Positions 10,720 through 22,600 of a stretch of 64,000 nt of DNA are shown here, in pieces. The position numbers and the translations under genes are program-made. A model generated the notes under the pieces. That model saw nothing but the letters and a program-made list of their open reading frames with translations. It ran no database searches and was not told the origin of the DNA. Within the stretch, counting starts at the first letter, position 1, and the number at the start of each line of letters is the position of its first letter. This stretch comes from Phoenix dactylifera (lineage: Eukaryota > Streptophyta > Magnoliopsida > Arecales > Arecaceae): NCBI RefSeq assembly GCF_009389715.1, contig NC_052395.1, positions 26,421,670-26,485,669 of the forward strand, written 5' to 3'.

Positions 10720-13020
10720 CATAATTATTTCACAAAATATAAGACATGAAAATAACCTTGCCGTGCCGAAGAAACAAGTGGGTTTGATCATGGTCTGAGT
10801 CAAAACGTGCATTGCTTTCGTACTCCAAGAAAGAAATGCATAAAATTTTAGCCACATATATATCAACAAAAGATTCAGTTGAGTACTTGAAGTAAAGATT
10901 AAAATCATAGAATTATAGCATCTGTATAAATAACCCCATGTCAAGGCCACTTAGAAGAAACATGTCTAAATGTGACTGTATCCAACTGAGGCACAATATT
11001 AAAATGACATTTAGCACAGTATACTACAATCATGGCAAGAAGAGGAGAAAGAATGTACACTCAGGATCAAACTGCTTCAACCAAAGGTAGGCAGCTTGCC
11101 CAAGATCTAACTGCCACAAGCCAAACTGTGAAAAGTAAGACAGGCTTAACATTTTGCTTCTTACGTAATTGAACCAGAATGACTGTAGATGACTTACCAA
11201 GAAAGATCTTACAGTTACTTCGATCTACGTCTATCAAGCAGAACTACAGAGGATTTCAGAACTACATGTTGGAGCAGAAATTTTTCGACTGAATCGATTA
11301 ATTTAGCAAATTGATTCGAGAGCTGATGATTAATTTAGCAAATCAATTCCTTGTTTAAAAATGATCAACTGTTATATTTCTATTCATAAAAAAAGTGGAG
11401 GAGAATAAAGTCTTCGCAGCATGACATTAGTACTTCTTTCCCTGATTTCTGTGCTGTGGATCAAGTGTTTTTGAGTTTAAATTGGTCTAAAATTCCGACA
11501 CCCTGTGAAAAGAGGGGTGGTGCTAAGGACTGCCAATTGTGCAATTCTTGTATCTACGGAGCTACAGATTAGGAAACAATCTCGATCGAATCAGACTCAA
11601 ACAAGTATTTAGAATCTCAATTATTTTCCAGTTATAAGCGATACCCCATTCCGCTCGGTTAGGTGAAAATTAAGAAGATGAGTGCGACAGAACCACGTCA
11701 TGTGGGGCAATGTGCTATAGCTTCGCATGACACGAGAATCCCACCTCTAGACTACTTGCGATTCCAAACAGCTCCTATACAGTCGATATTTGTCACATTT
11801 TGTACAAGCAATATCCCTCCTCCATATTGCTATAATTATATATACAATGCTAGGACTCAAGGTTCGCCATCTCGATACCGAATTTTGTATCAGTGCCACA
11901 CTAGCACAGTATCGGTACAGTATGATACAAATTTTTTTTGATATGCCGAATACCGGTACGCTATCTATACCGAGTATCAATACTAAATCAGTATGGTACA
12001 GTATGCTCTGTATTGCTTAGTTCGGACCGATATGTCAAAAATTAGATTAGAACCTAAGTAATGGGATTAGAGCATGAGTTGCGCAGGTCTCTGTGGATAG
12101 AAGTTCTGATTGTTAGCCTTACTTCTCATATGAGTCGTTTATTTGTCTGCTCTGGAACCCACACACAAACACAACAACGGCAACAACCAGGATTAGCACC
12201 CAGGAGTGAGAAGGGCGAGTGCTTCCTGTGATTTTTAAGAGCAACTTAATTAACATTACTACGAAAGAAGAAAAAAAAAGAGTTCCAACTTACTTAACAT
12301 TAAAATTTACATTATGATGCCGCCTTGTGAATATGATTGGATATCCCTTCATCATCTTTCTAATCTATTTGATAAATTAGAAAGCCGACAACATCAAATG
12401 CCCGTGACAACTTCATCATCTTTCTTCTTCATCCATAATAAAATTTGTTCCAGTTTTTTACAAGTAAACTGCAATCATCGATCGAGGTGGAAACATACAG
12501 CTGCGAGGCGATATTGCAATCAAAAATTTTTCCCTGCGACCCTGGCATGGCACTACAAATGCTTCAAACCACCTATACTTTGTGAATGGATGAACTGCAA
12601 GCCTGCAACCCATAGGTGGCGGAATACAAGGAAATTGGGTGGCAGCATGGCTGGGCCCATAGAAATACGAAGGACATTTCCATGAAACACCCACGATATT
12701 TATTAGCCTGCCGCAGTCTAGATGATGAATTCAAGAGAGCAAAGACAAAACGTGCCTATGCCTATCAAAAAAAAAAAAAGCAGAGTCCATTAATTGCCCT
12801 TCTTTTTCTATTCATCAAGAAAGCTAAACTCCACCTATCCAATCCGATCAGCATGAGGTCTATCCGTTTGCACTCGAGGAGGTGGCTCAAGAGTCTTCTT
12901 GCCTTCGCTGTCACGGCGGTGGCAGCGGCGGTTGGCCTCATTTACTCCTCTGGCCTCGGACACGCGTTTGCAGCTAAGACGCTGGTAACTCAATTAAAGG
13001 CTTCCCAACTGCCGTTGGCC
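10720..13020. other. Intergenic sequence upstream of the glycine-rich gene
   Basis: No coding sequence is recognised. At about 11840-12040 there is a block rich in 'taccggtac', 'tatcggtac' and 'gtatggtac' words, which looks like a degraded repeat of unknown type. Frames at 12314-12685 and 12616-13116 have no recognisable domain. Confidence 0.45.
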
Positions 13021-13042
13021 TCCGCCCCTACCATGCAGCGCC

Positions 13043-13050
13043 TATATAAA
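13043..13050 (+). promoter_or_regulatory. TATA box of the glycine-rich protein gene
   Basis: TATATAAA lies 59 bp before the ATG at 13109. This places the transcript start near 13075-13080 with a short leader. Confidence 0.8.
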
Positions 13051-13108
13051 CCCCAGGTCTCCCCATGGCTCTCTCCACAGCCGAAGTCCACCGAAAACTG
13101 TGTTCAAG

Positions 13109-13582
13109 ATGGCTAAGCTCTTCCTCATAGTGTTCTTTAGTGCTCTCATTTGTTCAACTAGTGGTAGGAAGCTGGCGGGAAAGGAGGCCTTGGAGGAGCA
13201 GAAGTGGTTACACCACCATGGCGGGCTCGGCGGCGGTGGCGGCGGCGGGTTTGGAGGAGGAGGTGGGCTTGGTGGTGGAGCTGGAGCTGGAACTGGCTTT
13301 GGCGGTGGAGCTGGGTTAGGGCATGGTGGTGGGCTTGGTGGAGGTGGTGGAGGTGGGTTTGGTGGAGGTGGTGGTGGTGGACTTGGCGGTGGAGCTGGTG
13401 GAGGTTTCGGAGGTGGAGCCGGCGCTGGCGGTGGGGTGGGAGGTGGGTCTGGGCTAGGTGGAGGTGGGGGATTCGGAGGTGGCGGCGGCGGCGGGTTTGG
13501 TGGTGGTGGAGGAGTTGGCGGCGGAGCCGGAGGGGGTTTCGGAGGAGGAGCTGGGGGTGGCGTTGGTGGTGGGTCTCCTTAA
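13109..13582 (+). CDS. Glycine-rich secreted (cell-wall type) structural protein
   Basis: An intronless frame of 157 codons. The ATG at 13109 is chosen because it begins a signal peptide (MAKLFLIVFFSALIC, cleavage probably after the Ser/Gly near residue 19) and lies 59 bp from a good TATA box. After a short charged spacer with a HHH motif (residues about 20-40), the rest is almost entirely glycine: GGG blocks punctuated by F, L, A and V, as in GGGFGGGGGLGGGAGAG. Family knowledge: such glycine-rich proteins are exported to the apoplast and contribute to cell-wall structure in vascular, epidermal or stressed tissue. There is no RNA-binding domain, zinc knuckle or C-terminal cysteine domain, so it is not one of the nuclear or cysteine-rich glycine-rich classes. 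The 3' region has AATGAAATATT near 13744 as a plausible poly(A) signal. The exact role is not deducible. Confidence 0.88.
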   Translation: MAKLFLIVFFSALICSTSGRKLAGKEALEEQKWLHHHGGLGGGGGGGFGGGGGLGGGAGAGTGFGGGAGLGHGGGLGGGGGGGFGGGGGGGLGGGAGGGFGGGAGAGGGVGGGSGLGGGGGFGGGGGGGFGGGGGVGGGAGGGFGGGAGGGVGGGSP

Positions 13583-15060
13583 GAGTTGTGATGGCCCACT
13601 CCCACCCTTCGAAAAAATTGTTATGGGTACTGGCTTGTCTTCGATTATTTCCAAATGCAACGGTGTGATAACTCTACTTTCCTAGTCAGGAATAACTGCA
13701 TCGCATAACGGAGCAGTTTAACATGTGTAATGTTTTGCTACGTGAATGAAATATTGCAAACCTGTGTACTTATCTCAAGAGCGTGACCATTTTCATCCTT
13801 TTATTTTGTTTTATCATGGTATAGAATGAAAGCATGGTTTAAAATAACAACTATGATGAGTGCCCGGGAGCTAGGCTTTCGTTACAGCAACAAGATTTGA
13901 CTGATGGTTCTTAATAATTCGTTATTGCAGATCAAGAGTAATAGTTGTTATTATCTGTCTCTTTAATTTTTTGTTATAAAAATTTATTTTATATTTATTT
14001 TTTTTAATATAGAAGGTGATTTTTGGTGTACAATAAAGTTGCTTCACTGACATTTAGAGATTACATATTAGAAATATGGAAAATCTCTCTATATATAAAA
14101 TATTACTGTATAAATTTGATTCTCCCCAGATTTTAGAGGGATGAGAGCCTCCTACACTATTTCATAAAAATCAAGTTATCAAATAATGCTACATCTCCTG
14201 TTTCCACTGCATGGCAATCAATAATAATGCAAACCCCCGAGCCTGCTATGATTGGCGACAATGTTATCAAAATATCAGTCACATATTTGTAGCATAAGAA
14301 TTTTGGCCGATCTCTCTCTCTCTCACACACACACACACGTGGCACAGCTATAAGATTATACGAGATCATTACGTGATAGAACAGTGAAATGTTGCCGGCC
14401 GTAAGACTAGATTATGTCACCACCTGGTAGAGCAGGGTGATATCACTGGGATTGCGAGTCCTCTTTATTCAACTCGTGAGTCATGATAGGACATGCAATA
14501 ACCCCGCAGGTAATTAATACATCTCCCTCAATGGAGATCTAGCTTGATGCGATTTGGAAACTACTTGAGTGCGACAAAAGTAGTCGAATTAATGTACTTA
14601 TGCCCTGAAACCTGGTACGGTTCTCTTTTGCCTGCAGGATGAGCTCAGCGGTATTCTCCAGTTTTGAGTTTGGTCAAGCTGGAGCGGGATGGTGGGGTTG
14701 GTCAACCAGCGGACCAAAGTTTCCCATGACGATTCTGGATGATGCCCAGGCGCGAGGGCAGCAACATCATCCTTTCGCTGAATTATTGCATTCACACGCT
14801 CTCTTGCCAACTTCGATTGACCGGTAACTAGCTGGCATTGGACCGGAGGACTGGAACCACTCTTGCCTTCAATTTGTTGATGACGTACCCATACAATACA
14901 ATGTAAATAATCGGTACTTAATCCTCCACCCTATGATGGACCTGGTATAACAGCAAGTCCCTGTTGATCATAATTCAAATGTCCAGTCCAACAACTTTGC
15001 TAGCTTTAATTTCCCGTCTCAAAAAGTATTTTTTTAAAACAAAATGCCGAAGATGCCTCC
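13583..15060. other. 3' flank of the glycine-rich gene and intergenic sequence
   Basis: There is a (CT)n(CA)n microsatellite near 14310-14337. No gene is recognised, and the short frames lack known domains. Confidence 0.45.
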
Positions 15061-15440
15061 ACCCCCATGTTGGAGAGGTGCCGAAAAAGAAAAAGAAAAA
15101 GAGGTCGGTCTTCTGCACACAGGCTGTGGCCGGTAGCGGCCACGGGCCGCCACCCCGGCCCCCTTTTGATGCCTCGAACCTTGCTGAAGGGGGGGAGAAG
15201 AGAAGAAAAAAGAAAAGAAAAGAAAAAGAAGAAAAGAAAAGAAAAAAAAAGAGGAAAAGAAGTAAAAGAAAAAAAAAAAACACACACACACACACGAATG
15301 AATGAATAAATAAATACATTTCAATAAAATAAAATAATAAATAAATATATACGAATGAACGAATAAATAAATAAATAAAATAATAAATAAATATATTTCA
15401 ATGAAACAAATAAATAAATAATAAAATAAATAAAAAAATA
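15061..15440. repeat. Low-complexity block: purine-rich tract, (CA)n, then (AAAT)n
   Basis: A GC-rich stub (15100-15195) precedes AAAAGA-type repeats (15195-15280), CACACA (15281-15295) and AAATA/GAATA repeats to about 15440. The stub plus purine tract resembles the interior of the Tekay-type LTRs in style and may be a fragment of a related LTR, but no alignment is clear by eye. Confidence 0.6.
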
Positions 15441-15479
15441 ATGAGTGAGTGGTAAATAATCTAATTTTTATAATATTGA

Positions 15480-15770
15480 TAGGTATAGTAGATTTGTCAC
15501 CATTGTAATTAGTTAAGTAAGCTTGGAATTCAGTTCATATAGCCTCGAACACAATTAACTCATCATTGCAATTAGGTTAGCAAGCTTGTTACATAGGTAA
15601 GCTTAATCTAACCTGGTATATAGTTCATAGAGCATGGTACACATTTAAGTAAGCTTGGCACGTGGTTAATTAATGTTTGAACACTTAATATAGCCTAGTA
15701 CACAGTTAAGTCTTCTCGATATATAGTTAAGTAAGCTTGGAACACACTTAATGTAGCCCAATCTGCCACC
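15480..15770 (+). repeat. Degenerate tandem repeat around 'taagtaagcttgg'
   Basis: Five or six diverged copies of a 40-55-bp unit contain 'agttaagtaagcttggaa', 'ttcatatagcc' or 'ttaatgtagcc' and 'acacaattaa'. There is no coding potential. Confidence 0.55.
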
Positions 15771-16609
15771 AATTCCATAAAAAAGGATTGAACATGGAGG
15801 CAAAGCCATGTCCTCATCCCTCAACAGCGAAGCATGAGCATCCTGAATTACTTATCCAGCTGTATTGGACATCGGTTTGCAAGAGAAGATCCAAACAAGC
15901 CATTGTTGAGTTGCTTAAATCTCTCGACAGCGGGGACATTGCTAGCAGGGCCCCTCCCAGAACTGCATGAAGACTTCGTCCCTCCCGGTCTATAGAAACT
16001 ATAGGGTTATGTTTACGAGAAATTATTACATGAACATGATCTTGTAGACCAATCCAAATCCTGGAGCATATGTACGGTGGATAGCATGCGCCCTTCATTT
16101 GACCTTGAATTGTTTAAATACAAGAGGGTAACATGGTGAGCGAGTATGGGGCTGGTCCACCGGACCTTGTTCATCTAATAATTAGACCCTCATTACCGGT
16201 GATAACACTGTGTTATTAATTTTCCATTCCCTTCTTTTTGTCCTCTTCCTATACAGGTTTCATCTCTTGCGAGGAACCCGAATCCTGCGCATATCACCCC
16301 CCTCCTCTTTTTTTGGGGTGGCCCACACCACCAACTATAATACTTCCCTTTTATCTAGAGGTGTAAATGGGTCGGATCGGATCTTGAGTGATTCCGACTC
16401 GATCCGATTTTTTTTTCAGGTCCTAATTTTAAATCCAAATCCGACCTGATTGAACATCGGGTCAGATGGAGTCTACAGCTATAATTTTGAACCCAACAGG
16501 TCATTCGGTTGGGTCAGATCTGGATCTGGGTAGGGTCCGCATAGGCGAGTAGGTGAAGGCAGCACGTCAAAGAGGGAAAGGAGGAGGAGGAAGAGAGTAG
16601 CATCAGGAG

Positions 16610-16920
16610 AGGTCGGCATCATGTTTGCAGGTGAGATCGGAGGAGGAGGAGGAGGAGGGCAATGTCTAAAGAGGGCAGCGTCAAGGTCACAGGTGAGATT
16701 TAAGGAGGAGGAGGAGGAGGAGGAAGAGGGTGCATGGCATCGTGATCGGCGTAAGATCCAAGGAGGAAGAGGAAAAGTGTGGCATTTAGGTTGCAGGTGA
16801 GATCCGAGAAGGAGGAAGAGGGTGGGTCTGGGGTTGCCAGTGAAATCCGAGGAGGAAGAGGGTGGTGTCGTGGTCGCAGGTGAGATCCAAGGAGGAGGAA
16901 GAGGGTTTCGGAGGAGGGAC
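16610..16920 (+). repeat. GA-rich minisatellite, unit about 45-60 bp
   Basis: About six copies of 'gcaggtgagatcc' plus 'aaggaggaggaagagggt' with spacers such as 'ggtgtcgtggtc'. It lies within the hAT-like element. The open frames on the opposite strand here are repeat artefacts. Confidence 0.75.
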
Positions 16921-17095
16921 ATACTTTAGGAGAAGGAACGAAGCACGCCGAAGTCGCCGGATTCCGTAGAGACTCGCAGTCGCGCAAAAAGGGGAGAGCG
17001 ATCCGGGAAGGAAGGGTTTTCTCGACTTTTCCAGATCTAGGGTTCCTCCGCCGGACAGGAGACTCGGATACCAAAACTTCCAACATCCAACGTCC

Positions 17096-17445
17096 AACGT
17101 CCTCCTCGGCAGCGACTTCGAGTCCTGCTTCACCAACTACGGCCTCGTCCCTTGGCTCCTCCCCTCCCCCGACGATGACGACCACCTCCCCTCCTCCTCC
17201 TCCCTCTTCTACCACGCCCCGGAGACTCGCCACCCCTGCTTCTGCTCCTTCACCCCTCACTCCAACATCTATAGCTTCGGCGTCCTCCTCCTCGAGCTCC
17301 CGACTGGCAAAACCCCTTCCATGATCTCGTCGAGGAGCACAGCATTGAAATCTCCCGATGGGTCTGCTCGGCGCGCGAGGAGGAGACGAAGCGAGGATCC
17401 GATCTCCTCGAGGAACGAGGCCTCGGAGGAGAAGCTGGCGGCTTG
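17096..17445 (+). pseudogene. Captured fragment of a (probably inactive) leucine-rich-repeat receptor-like kinase
   Basis: From 17096 the plus strand encodes NVLLGSDFESCFTNYGLVP, then an S/D-rich stretch, YHAPE, and NIYSFGVLLLELPTGKTP. These are the catalytic-loop end, the activation segment (TDYGL-like in place of DFG), the APE motif and the D-x-YSFGVLLLEL helix of a plant LRR-RLK kinase domain of the inactive-receptor-kinase type. Past about 17320 a one-base frameshift moves the continuing similarity (HDLVEEHSIEISRWVCSARE) into another frame. No upstream LRR, membrane or N-lobe sequence is present, and the piece lies inside a hAT-like element, so it is a transduplicated dead fragment. The parent gene is not in the window. 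Confidence 0.75.
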
Positions 17446-17701
17446 TGGGCCTCTAGATCTAGGGTTGCAGCTTGCGGGTCTAAACGGATAATTCGAGTTC
17501 GAGTCGGGTCGGATTGGGTCTTTTTGGTAAACGATCCAAAATTGACAAAAAAATGGGTCGGGACGAATCTAGGTCAACCCGATCCGAAAAATAGAACGAG
17601 TCTAAATTTAAGACCTAACCTGGCCCCGCGGGTCCTAAAATTCGAGTTGAGTCGGGTCTATGCGGGTCGGGTCGAGACAACCTAACCCATTTGCAGCCTT
17701 A

Positions 17702-18079
17702 CCCTTATCTGATAAAATCTTGCCGGATGGCCCTCCTTGTCACATGTAGCTCGCTCCCATTACCTACGTAGCAATTTATATGTATTGGTAACGTATCAAG
17801 TATATGTGGGTACTCGAAATTTAAGAACATGAATAGAGAGACACCGACTACAGACCAGCACCCTGCACAGATACCGGCCTGCCCAGTGGGACCACAATGA
17901 GCCAAGCTGCAGACAGGCGAAAATCCCTGCCCGGCCACCGATTGTCCAAATTCACCGCAACGTGTTTCCATTCTCCACCAAAGAAGCGAGTGCATGAAGC
18001 ATGACTCGATGGCACCGCCCAGGAGCCACTCAAATAAGGGAACATTATCCACGCTCAAATAAGGGAATGGGGAGATTGA
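17702..18079. other. Short intergenic stretch
   Basis: No feature is recognised other than the hAT target duplication at its left edge. Confidence 0.4.
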
Positions 18080-18124
18080 GTGAAGGCCTTAGAGAGATAC
18101 GACTTTCCCCAGTGTCCAAGTTCT

Positions 18125-18357
18125 ATGGAAGCTATCCGTTGTCCAAGTCCATCTCTTCCATCTCGCCCATTCCTCAGCGACCATGCACCTCAACCAAGAA
18201 GGGGCACGCAGCTGCTCTTCCCCATCAGAACACCCAAACGAAGGTATCCTCTGCGTTCCCGTTCTACAGTTCAAACTCAAGCTCTCAACAATGCTCTCAC
18301 TGTAGCTGCCAACCCCCCGGCAGCAGGAGGGAATATCTCAGTCCTGATCCCAATCAG
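18125..18357 (+). CDS. Possible first exon of an unrecognised, perhaps plastid-targeted protein
   Basis: From ATG at 18125, 77 codons plus 2 bases are open and end at a consensus donor CAG|GTAAGC (18358). The N-terminus is rich in S, P, R and T with few acidic residues (MEAIRCPSPSLPSRPF...; RTPKRRYPLRSRST), like a chloroplast transit peptide. The last residues (NISVLIPI) look like the start of a hydrophobic segment. I do not recognise the protein and found no convincing second exon before the 3' end of the convergent gene at 19640. A short duplication (AGCAGGAGGGAATATCT at 18322 and 18388) straddles the donor. It may be a gene remnant, an exon whose partners I missed, or chance. Confidence 0.35.
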
Positions 18358-19639
18358 GTAAGCACAGCTCTGCATTACACCATGGTTAGCAGGAGGGAAT
18401 ATCTAAGGGCCATTTTAAGAGAACATGATTTGGCTAAAATGCTAAATAAACTTGAGGACCTGTTTTTCTGAACCATTTTACTACTGCATTATAATAGCGG
18501 CCTTATATCTCTATATTTGGTATTCTGATAATAATATTACAGGCCGAATATAAGAAAGTTACAATTTCTAGATTCGCATCAGTACAAAAATAACAGCCAT
18601 CATTAAAGGTAAACTAACAGCTGCTACCATCTTATTACTGGAACAGAAGATATCATGCCAATGTCATTAGGCTGCTTTCAATCGAACAGCAATAAAAACA
18701 TACCCAATATTTTTCTTTATTTTTTTTATTTTTTTATGTGCTATAAAGCTTTTCCAACTCCTCATATGATGGAGATCTTGTGTCTGACTATGCAGTGCAG
18801 TCATGTTATTTATGTTTTGGATTACTAATTTTGTTGTGCCGGGGATGATAAGCAAAGACTTCCAGTCAGCAGCTTCAGAAGCAGAGAAGGCAGCAGAACA
18901 AGAAGCAGAAAAGCATGGCTAACAACAAAACCCGAAGATAAAGAAAGGCCAAATTAAGAAAACAACCAGTCCGAGATAAATTTTTAATTCCATGCACTCT
19001 AAACTATCTGTCAGTTATGATATTATCATAAGAGAATGATTCTGTAATCGAAATTCCAGAAGCCTCAATAATAGAAATGACTTCAAGAGCTTTAACCATG
19101 CTGCAACATTCCAACACCCGACAGCTTTGAGTAGAATTTAGAGAATTTTTCTTGATATAGTCTTCTGTTCTGACCTTTGAGTAGGATTGACCTTCACAAG
19201 GGCAGGGTCCAGCAGCGGCGAACACTGATAGATAAGGCAGCATCCTGTACCTGCTCAAGCCTGACAAAAATAGATGCACACTAACTGCTGGGTATGTGTA
19301 GTCAAATTTGGTCTGAGAGGAATTTCACAACTTGCAGTAACCAGCAACAAAGACACGTTAGTGGTAACACAGAACCACAGCATGGTCAGATGGCCAAATT
19401 AACCCACTGACTGGAACGCTTATACAACAAATGCAGAAGCTTTGCTGAGAAAGAACACAGTGACAGTACATATTTTTTTGATAAAATACTACAGGATGTG
19501 TTAAACAGGCTTTGTTAAGTTCTTCATTTTGCTTTCTTTTCATTGATTGGATCAATAAATTAAATCAAAGCATTCATATGTTATTTACAAAATTCCTTTT
19601 ATGCTCTATGAAATGCAAACTTATGAAAGGAAAAATCTT
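18358..19639. other. Sequence between the possible exon and the RAB3GAP stop codon
   Basis: It probably includes the 3' untranslated region of the minus-strand gene that ends at 19640. No other gene is recognised. Confidence 0.45.
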
Positions 19640-22600
19640 TTATACAATCATCCAGTCACTGTCGTCCAAAGTATCTGGAGCAGAATTTGACGGAATTGCT
19701 TTGGATTTTGGATTCCTTTTAGAAAACAGAGATGCCTTTTGGTCAAACAGTTGAGAAAATACATGCTTATGTTTTTCCTCTGATTTCTTCTCATCCTTTG
19801 AGGATCTCTTCCATAATGGTTGTCTGTCTTTGCCAACAAAATTCAGGCCAAATTTCTTTAAACTGCTTTTTGGTTCTACTGGTGTTGTTTCATCTGGCTG
19901 CTCCATGATCATGAAAGCTTCTTCTGGATGGAAAATTATTGCCTCTATGGTTTCATATACCTCAAAGAAACATTCAAAATAATTGGTTATTTGTTAAGAT
20001 GAAACGATCAATCCGAACCACATCAAGACCAAGGACTTACTGCCCTCAAGACTGCAAAATAAGTTTTCAGATAAAATCCAGCATACCTTACAGAGATCAT
20101 CTAACTTCTCATTTGACAAGCCGCTTTGGTAAGTTGCAATAACATAATCTTTGCACTCGTAGAACAGTTTTGACAAGTTCCCATCCGGAGGAAGCGCTGC
20201 TTCTGCTATCAGAAAGCCAGCACAAAGCTGAATATTGTCAAACAAGGGTACTGTCAGTTCCTTTTGAACATAGATTTCAAGCTGCACGGTTAACTAGGTT
20301 CGAAACAAATCTGTTAGAATCACAACAAAAATCTCATTTACCACAAACTACTTATGAATCACTTCATTTCCTAAATGAAGGTACATGGTCTTGGGAATGG
20401 CTATGCCTAAATTACAATGAAGAACTTGTATTATTGTACGACCTGCTGCATTGGACAGCAAGTGCAATGTGGCTTAAACCTCTGATAATTCCCTTTTCCA
20501 AGTACAACACCATTTGTAGTTAAAACTGGTCGATGCTACCTGGCTACCACTGAACAAGTCAGATATAATACAGCATTTTCAAGCTAGTTGGCCCCTTGAA
20601 GTCCATGACTTACCCTAGAAAGATTATGATAACTTGGTTCCAGGGATTCAGTTAGTGGTGGCAATTTGCTTACTGTAATATTGTTATGTTATTATCTTGT
20701 CTTGTTCAAAACCAATGCCACTAGAAAGTGGAAACTGATGTGAACTGAGTACCGGATCATAGAGCACACATAATTAATTCATGAATTGTAAGGCGGGAAT
20801 AAAGAGAATTCTTGCAGAAAGTAGGAAGGATAACAAGAAGTAACTTTAGCTTGGGAAATTCACATGACAATAACTACATGGAATCTAACACCAAAGACTA
20901 TTATTTATTTACTCAGATAGAAATTGTGATAAGGAAGTGGAACTAAAAGAAGTATGAAGTATAACTGGCGTGAGAAAAAATACACACAAAGAAGGGAAGA
21001 ACTTAATACATAGGACTTACCACAGAGACAAAGAGCTGCTCAAAGAGCTCAGATGGTGGGATGTCCTCCAAGGTGGTTAAGATGCTTTCACTTCAAAATC
21101 AAATGGTTTAGACATTATTTCCCGAACAATATTCAAGTAAATATAAATTCCATCAACAAGATTCTGTACTTACACTGCCAAATCCTCATCAAAGAGTGGT
21201 GTTTGCTTGACAGCAGGCAATGCTTTGGCAGTTTCCCATAGTTCACGCCATAAATTACCTATAAATGGCTAAGGACGTTTTCACAAGAATAGCTTGTGTA
21301 CATAGTCAACAACAAACCTAGACCTTCATGAATGCAGTTTATTATGAAACAGACAAGCAGAAGGCAAGGAATCACTCCTTTTTCTTCCCTTCAGGGAAAG
21401 AGGTTGCTATAATTATTCTTAGATTTCACAAGATCACTCTTCTTCAATTAGATGAGAATATGCAATTCCTATGAAATAAAGTCATTATATAAAATTTAGA
21501 GTATGAGCAATTTTTTTAAGTGATTGTGTAACAATAACTATCACTAATGTGATAAGTTTAATGTCAAAAGGAGAAAGGCACCTTCTTTTTGCATTCTTCC
21601 ACTTAGCTGACCTCGCCTAGATGAGCCCTCTCCATCAACTGAATCATTAGCCTGACCATCTGACTCCATTGCCCTCCAGTCTGGAGGAGAGTACCATCTT
21701 ATAAAGTCTTCCAGAATACACCCAGGATTTGCAGCCTGATAGATGATCTATACTTACTCCACGCAGAAAGAAAAACTAACTACAAAACATTAACGCATTG
21801 CTGAAATTGATTTTGGACTTGCCTTGAAAGCTTGCATGTCAGAGAGGAGTTTAGAACACCCAGCACCAACACTGAGCATTAGAAGAACAATAAACTATTT
21901 AAATTGATTGCAGTAATGAATGTAAGCAAGATGTTGATTTCCCATAAAAAAGTAACAATGGTAAAGAAAATTGTGTGGTATCATTTGCTTACAGTCTTAC
22001 TATTTCACATATCATGTCTGAGTACATTCCACCACGTTCATCATATTATTGCTCGCCATGTATCTGTTTGTCTTATATCTAACATTGATGTAGTTCATAT
22101 ATTTGTATAGATACATGTAGACAATGTATCTAAAATTACACACATTTTTTTAGAGTCAACAGAAAGCTTTTTTTTAAGTGATTAATTATTTCTAAATATA
22201 ATTTCCAAATTATATATTTCCAGATTATAATTTATCTGATAACACTTATCCATTAAATAATTAATATATAGTCATTCGTAAGGAAAACAAATTTCATAGT
22301 TCTTCAGACAAAATCAAAATCCCATGAGATGGTCAACCTGCGTCAAGGTGGAAGTATAGAATTCTAGATGACTAGTCATCTTTCAATCCAAGTCTTTACC
22401 CATCCAAATCGGTTCCGAACAAAACTAACTTAGTATTTTTAAGACATCAATCCAAATTTGTTTTATGGAATTAAGAAAGGATAGAATCTTCACAAATTCA
22501 AGACCTCTTTCTAGTGGATGTGATGCTCATGGTGTATTTGTGAATGTCATGTTTTGTACAATCAGTATGATATGCATTAAATTTTTCCACAATCACACTT

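Larger units (their letters stand above)
16356..17701 (+). mobile_element. hAT-like non-autonomous element with captured gene sequence
   Basis: The left end TAGAGGTGTAAATGGGT and the reverse complement of the right end (TAAGGCTGCAAATGGGT) match at 13 of 17 positions, in the style of hAT termini (TAGxGGTGTAAAxGGG). The flanking 8-mers are CTTTTATC (16348-16355) and CCCTTATC (17702-17709), 6 of 8 identical and the size hAT elements duplicate. Subterminal regions are full of GGGTCGGATC and GATCCGA words on both sides. There is no transposase. The interior carries a GA-rich minisatellite (16610-16920) and a receptor-kinase fragment (17096-17445). The ends are diverged, so it is old. Confidence 0.68.

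Noticed and set aside
13204..13668. Tryptophan/arginine-rich frame overlapping the glycine-rich gene
   Set aside because: It is the +1 frame shadow of GGN repeats, with no signal peptide or TATA-proximal start.
14400..14475. tRNA-like wording ('cctggtagagcaggg...ttcaactcg')
   Set aside because: No acceptor stem, and the B-box match and spacing are poor.
16479..17260. Minus-strand frames of 116-186 aa
   Set aside because: Proline/serine-rich shadows of the GA-rich minisatellite. The real similarity (kinase) is on the plus strand.
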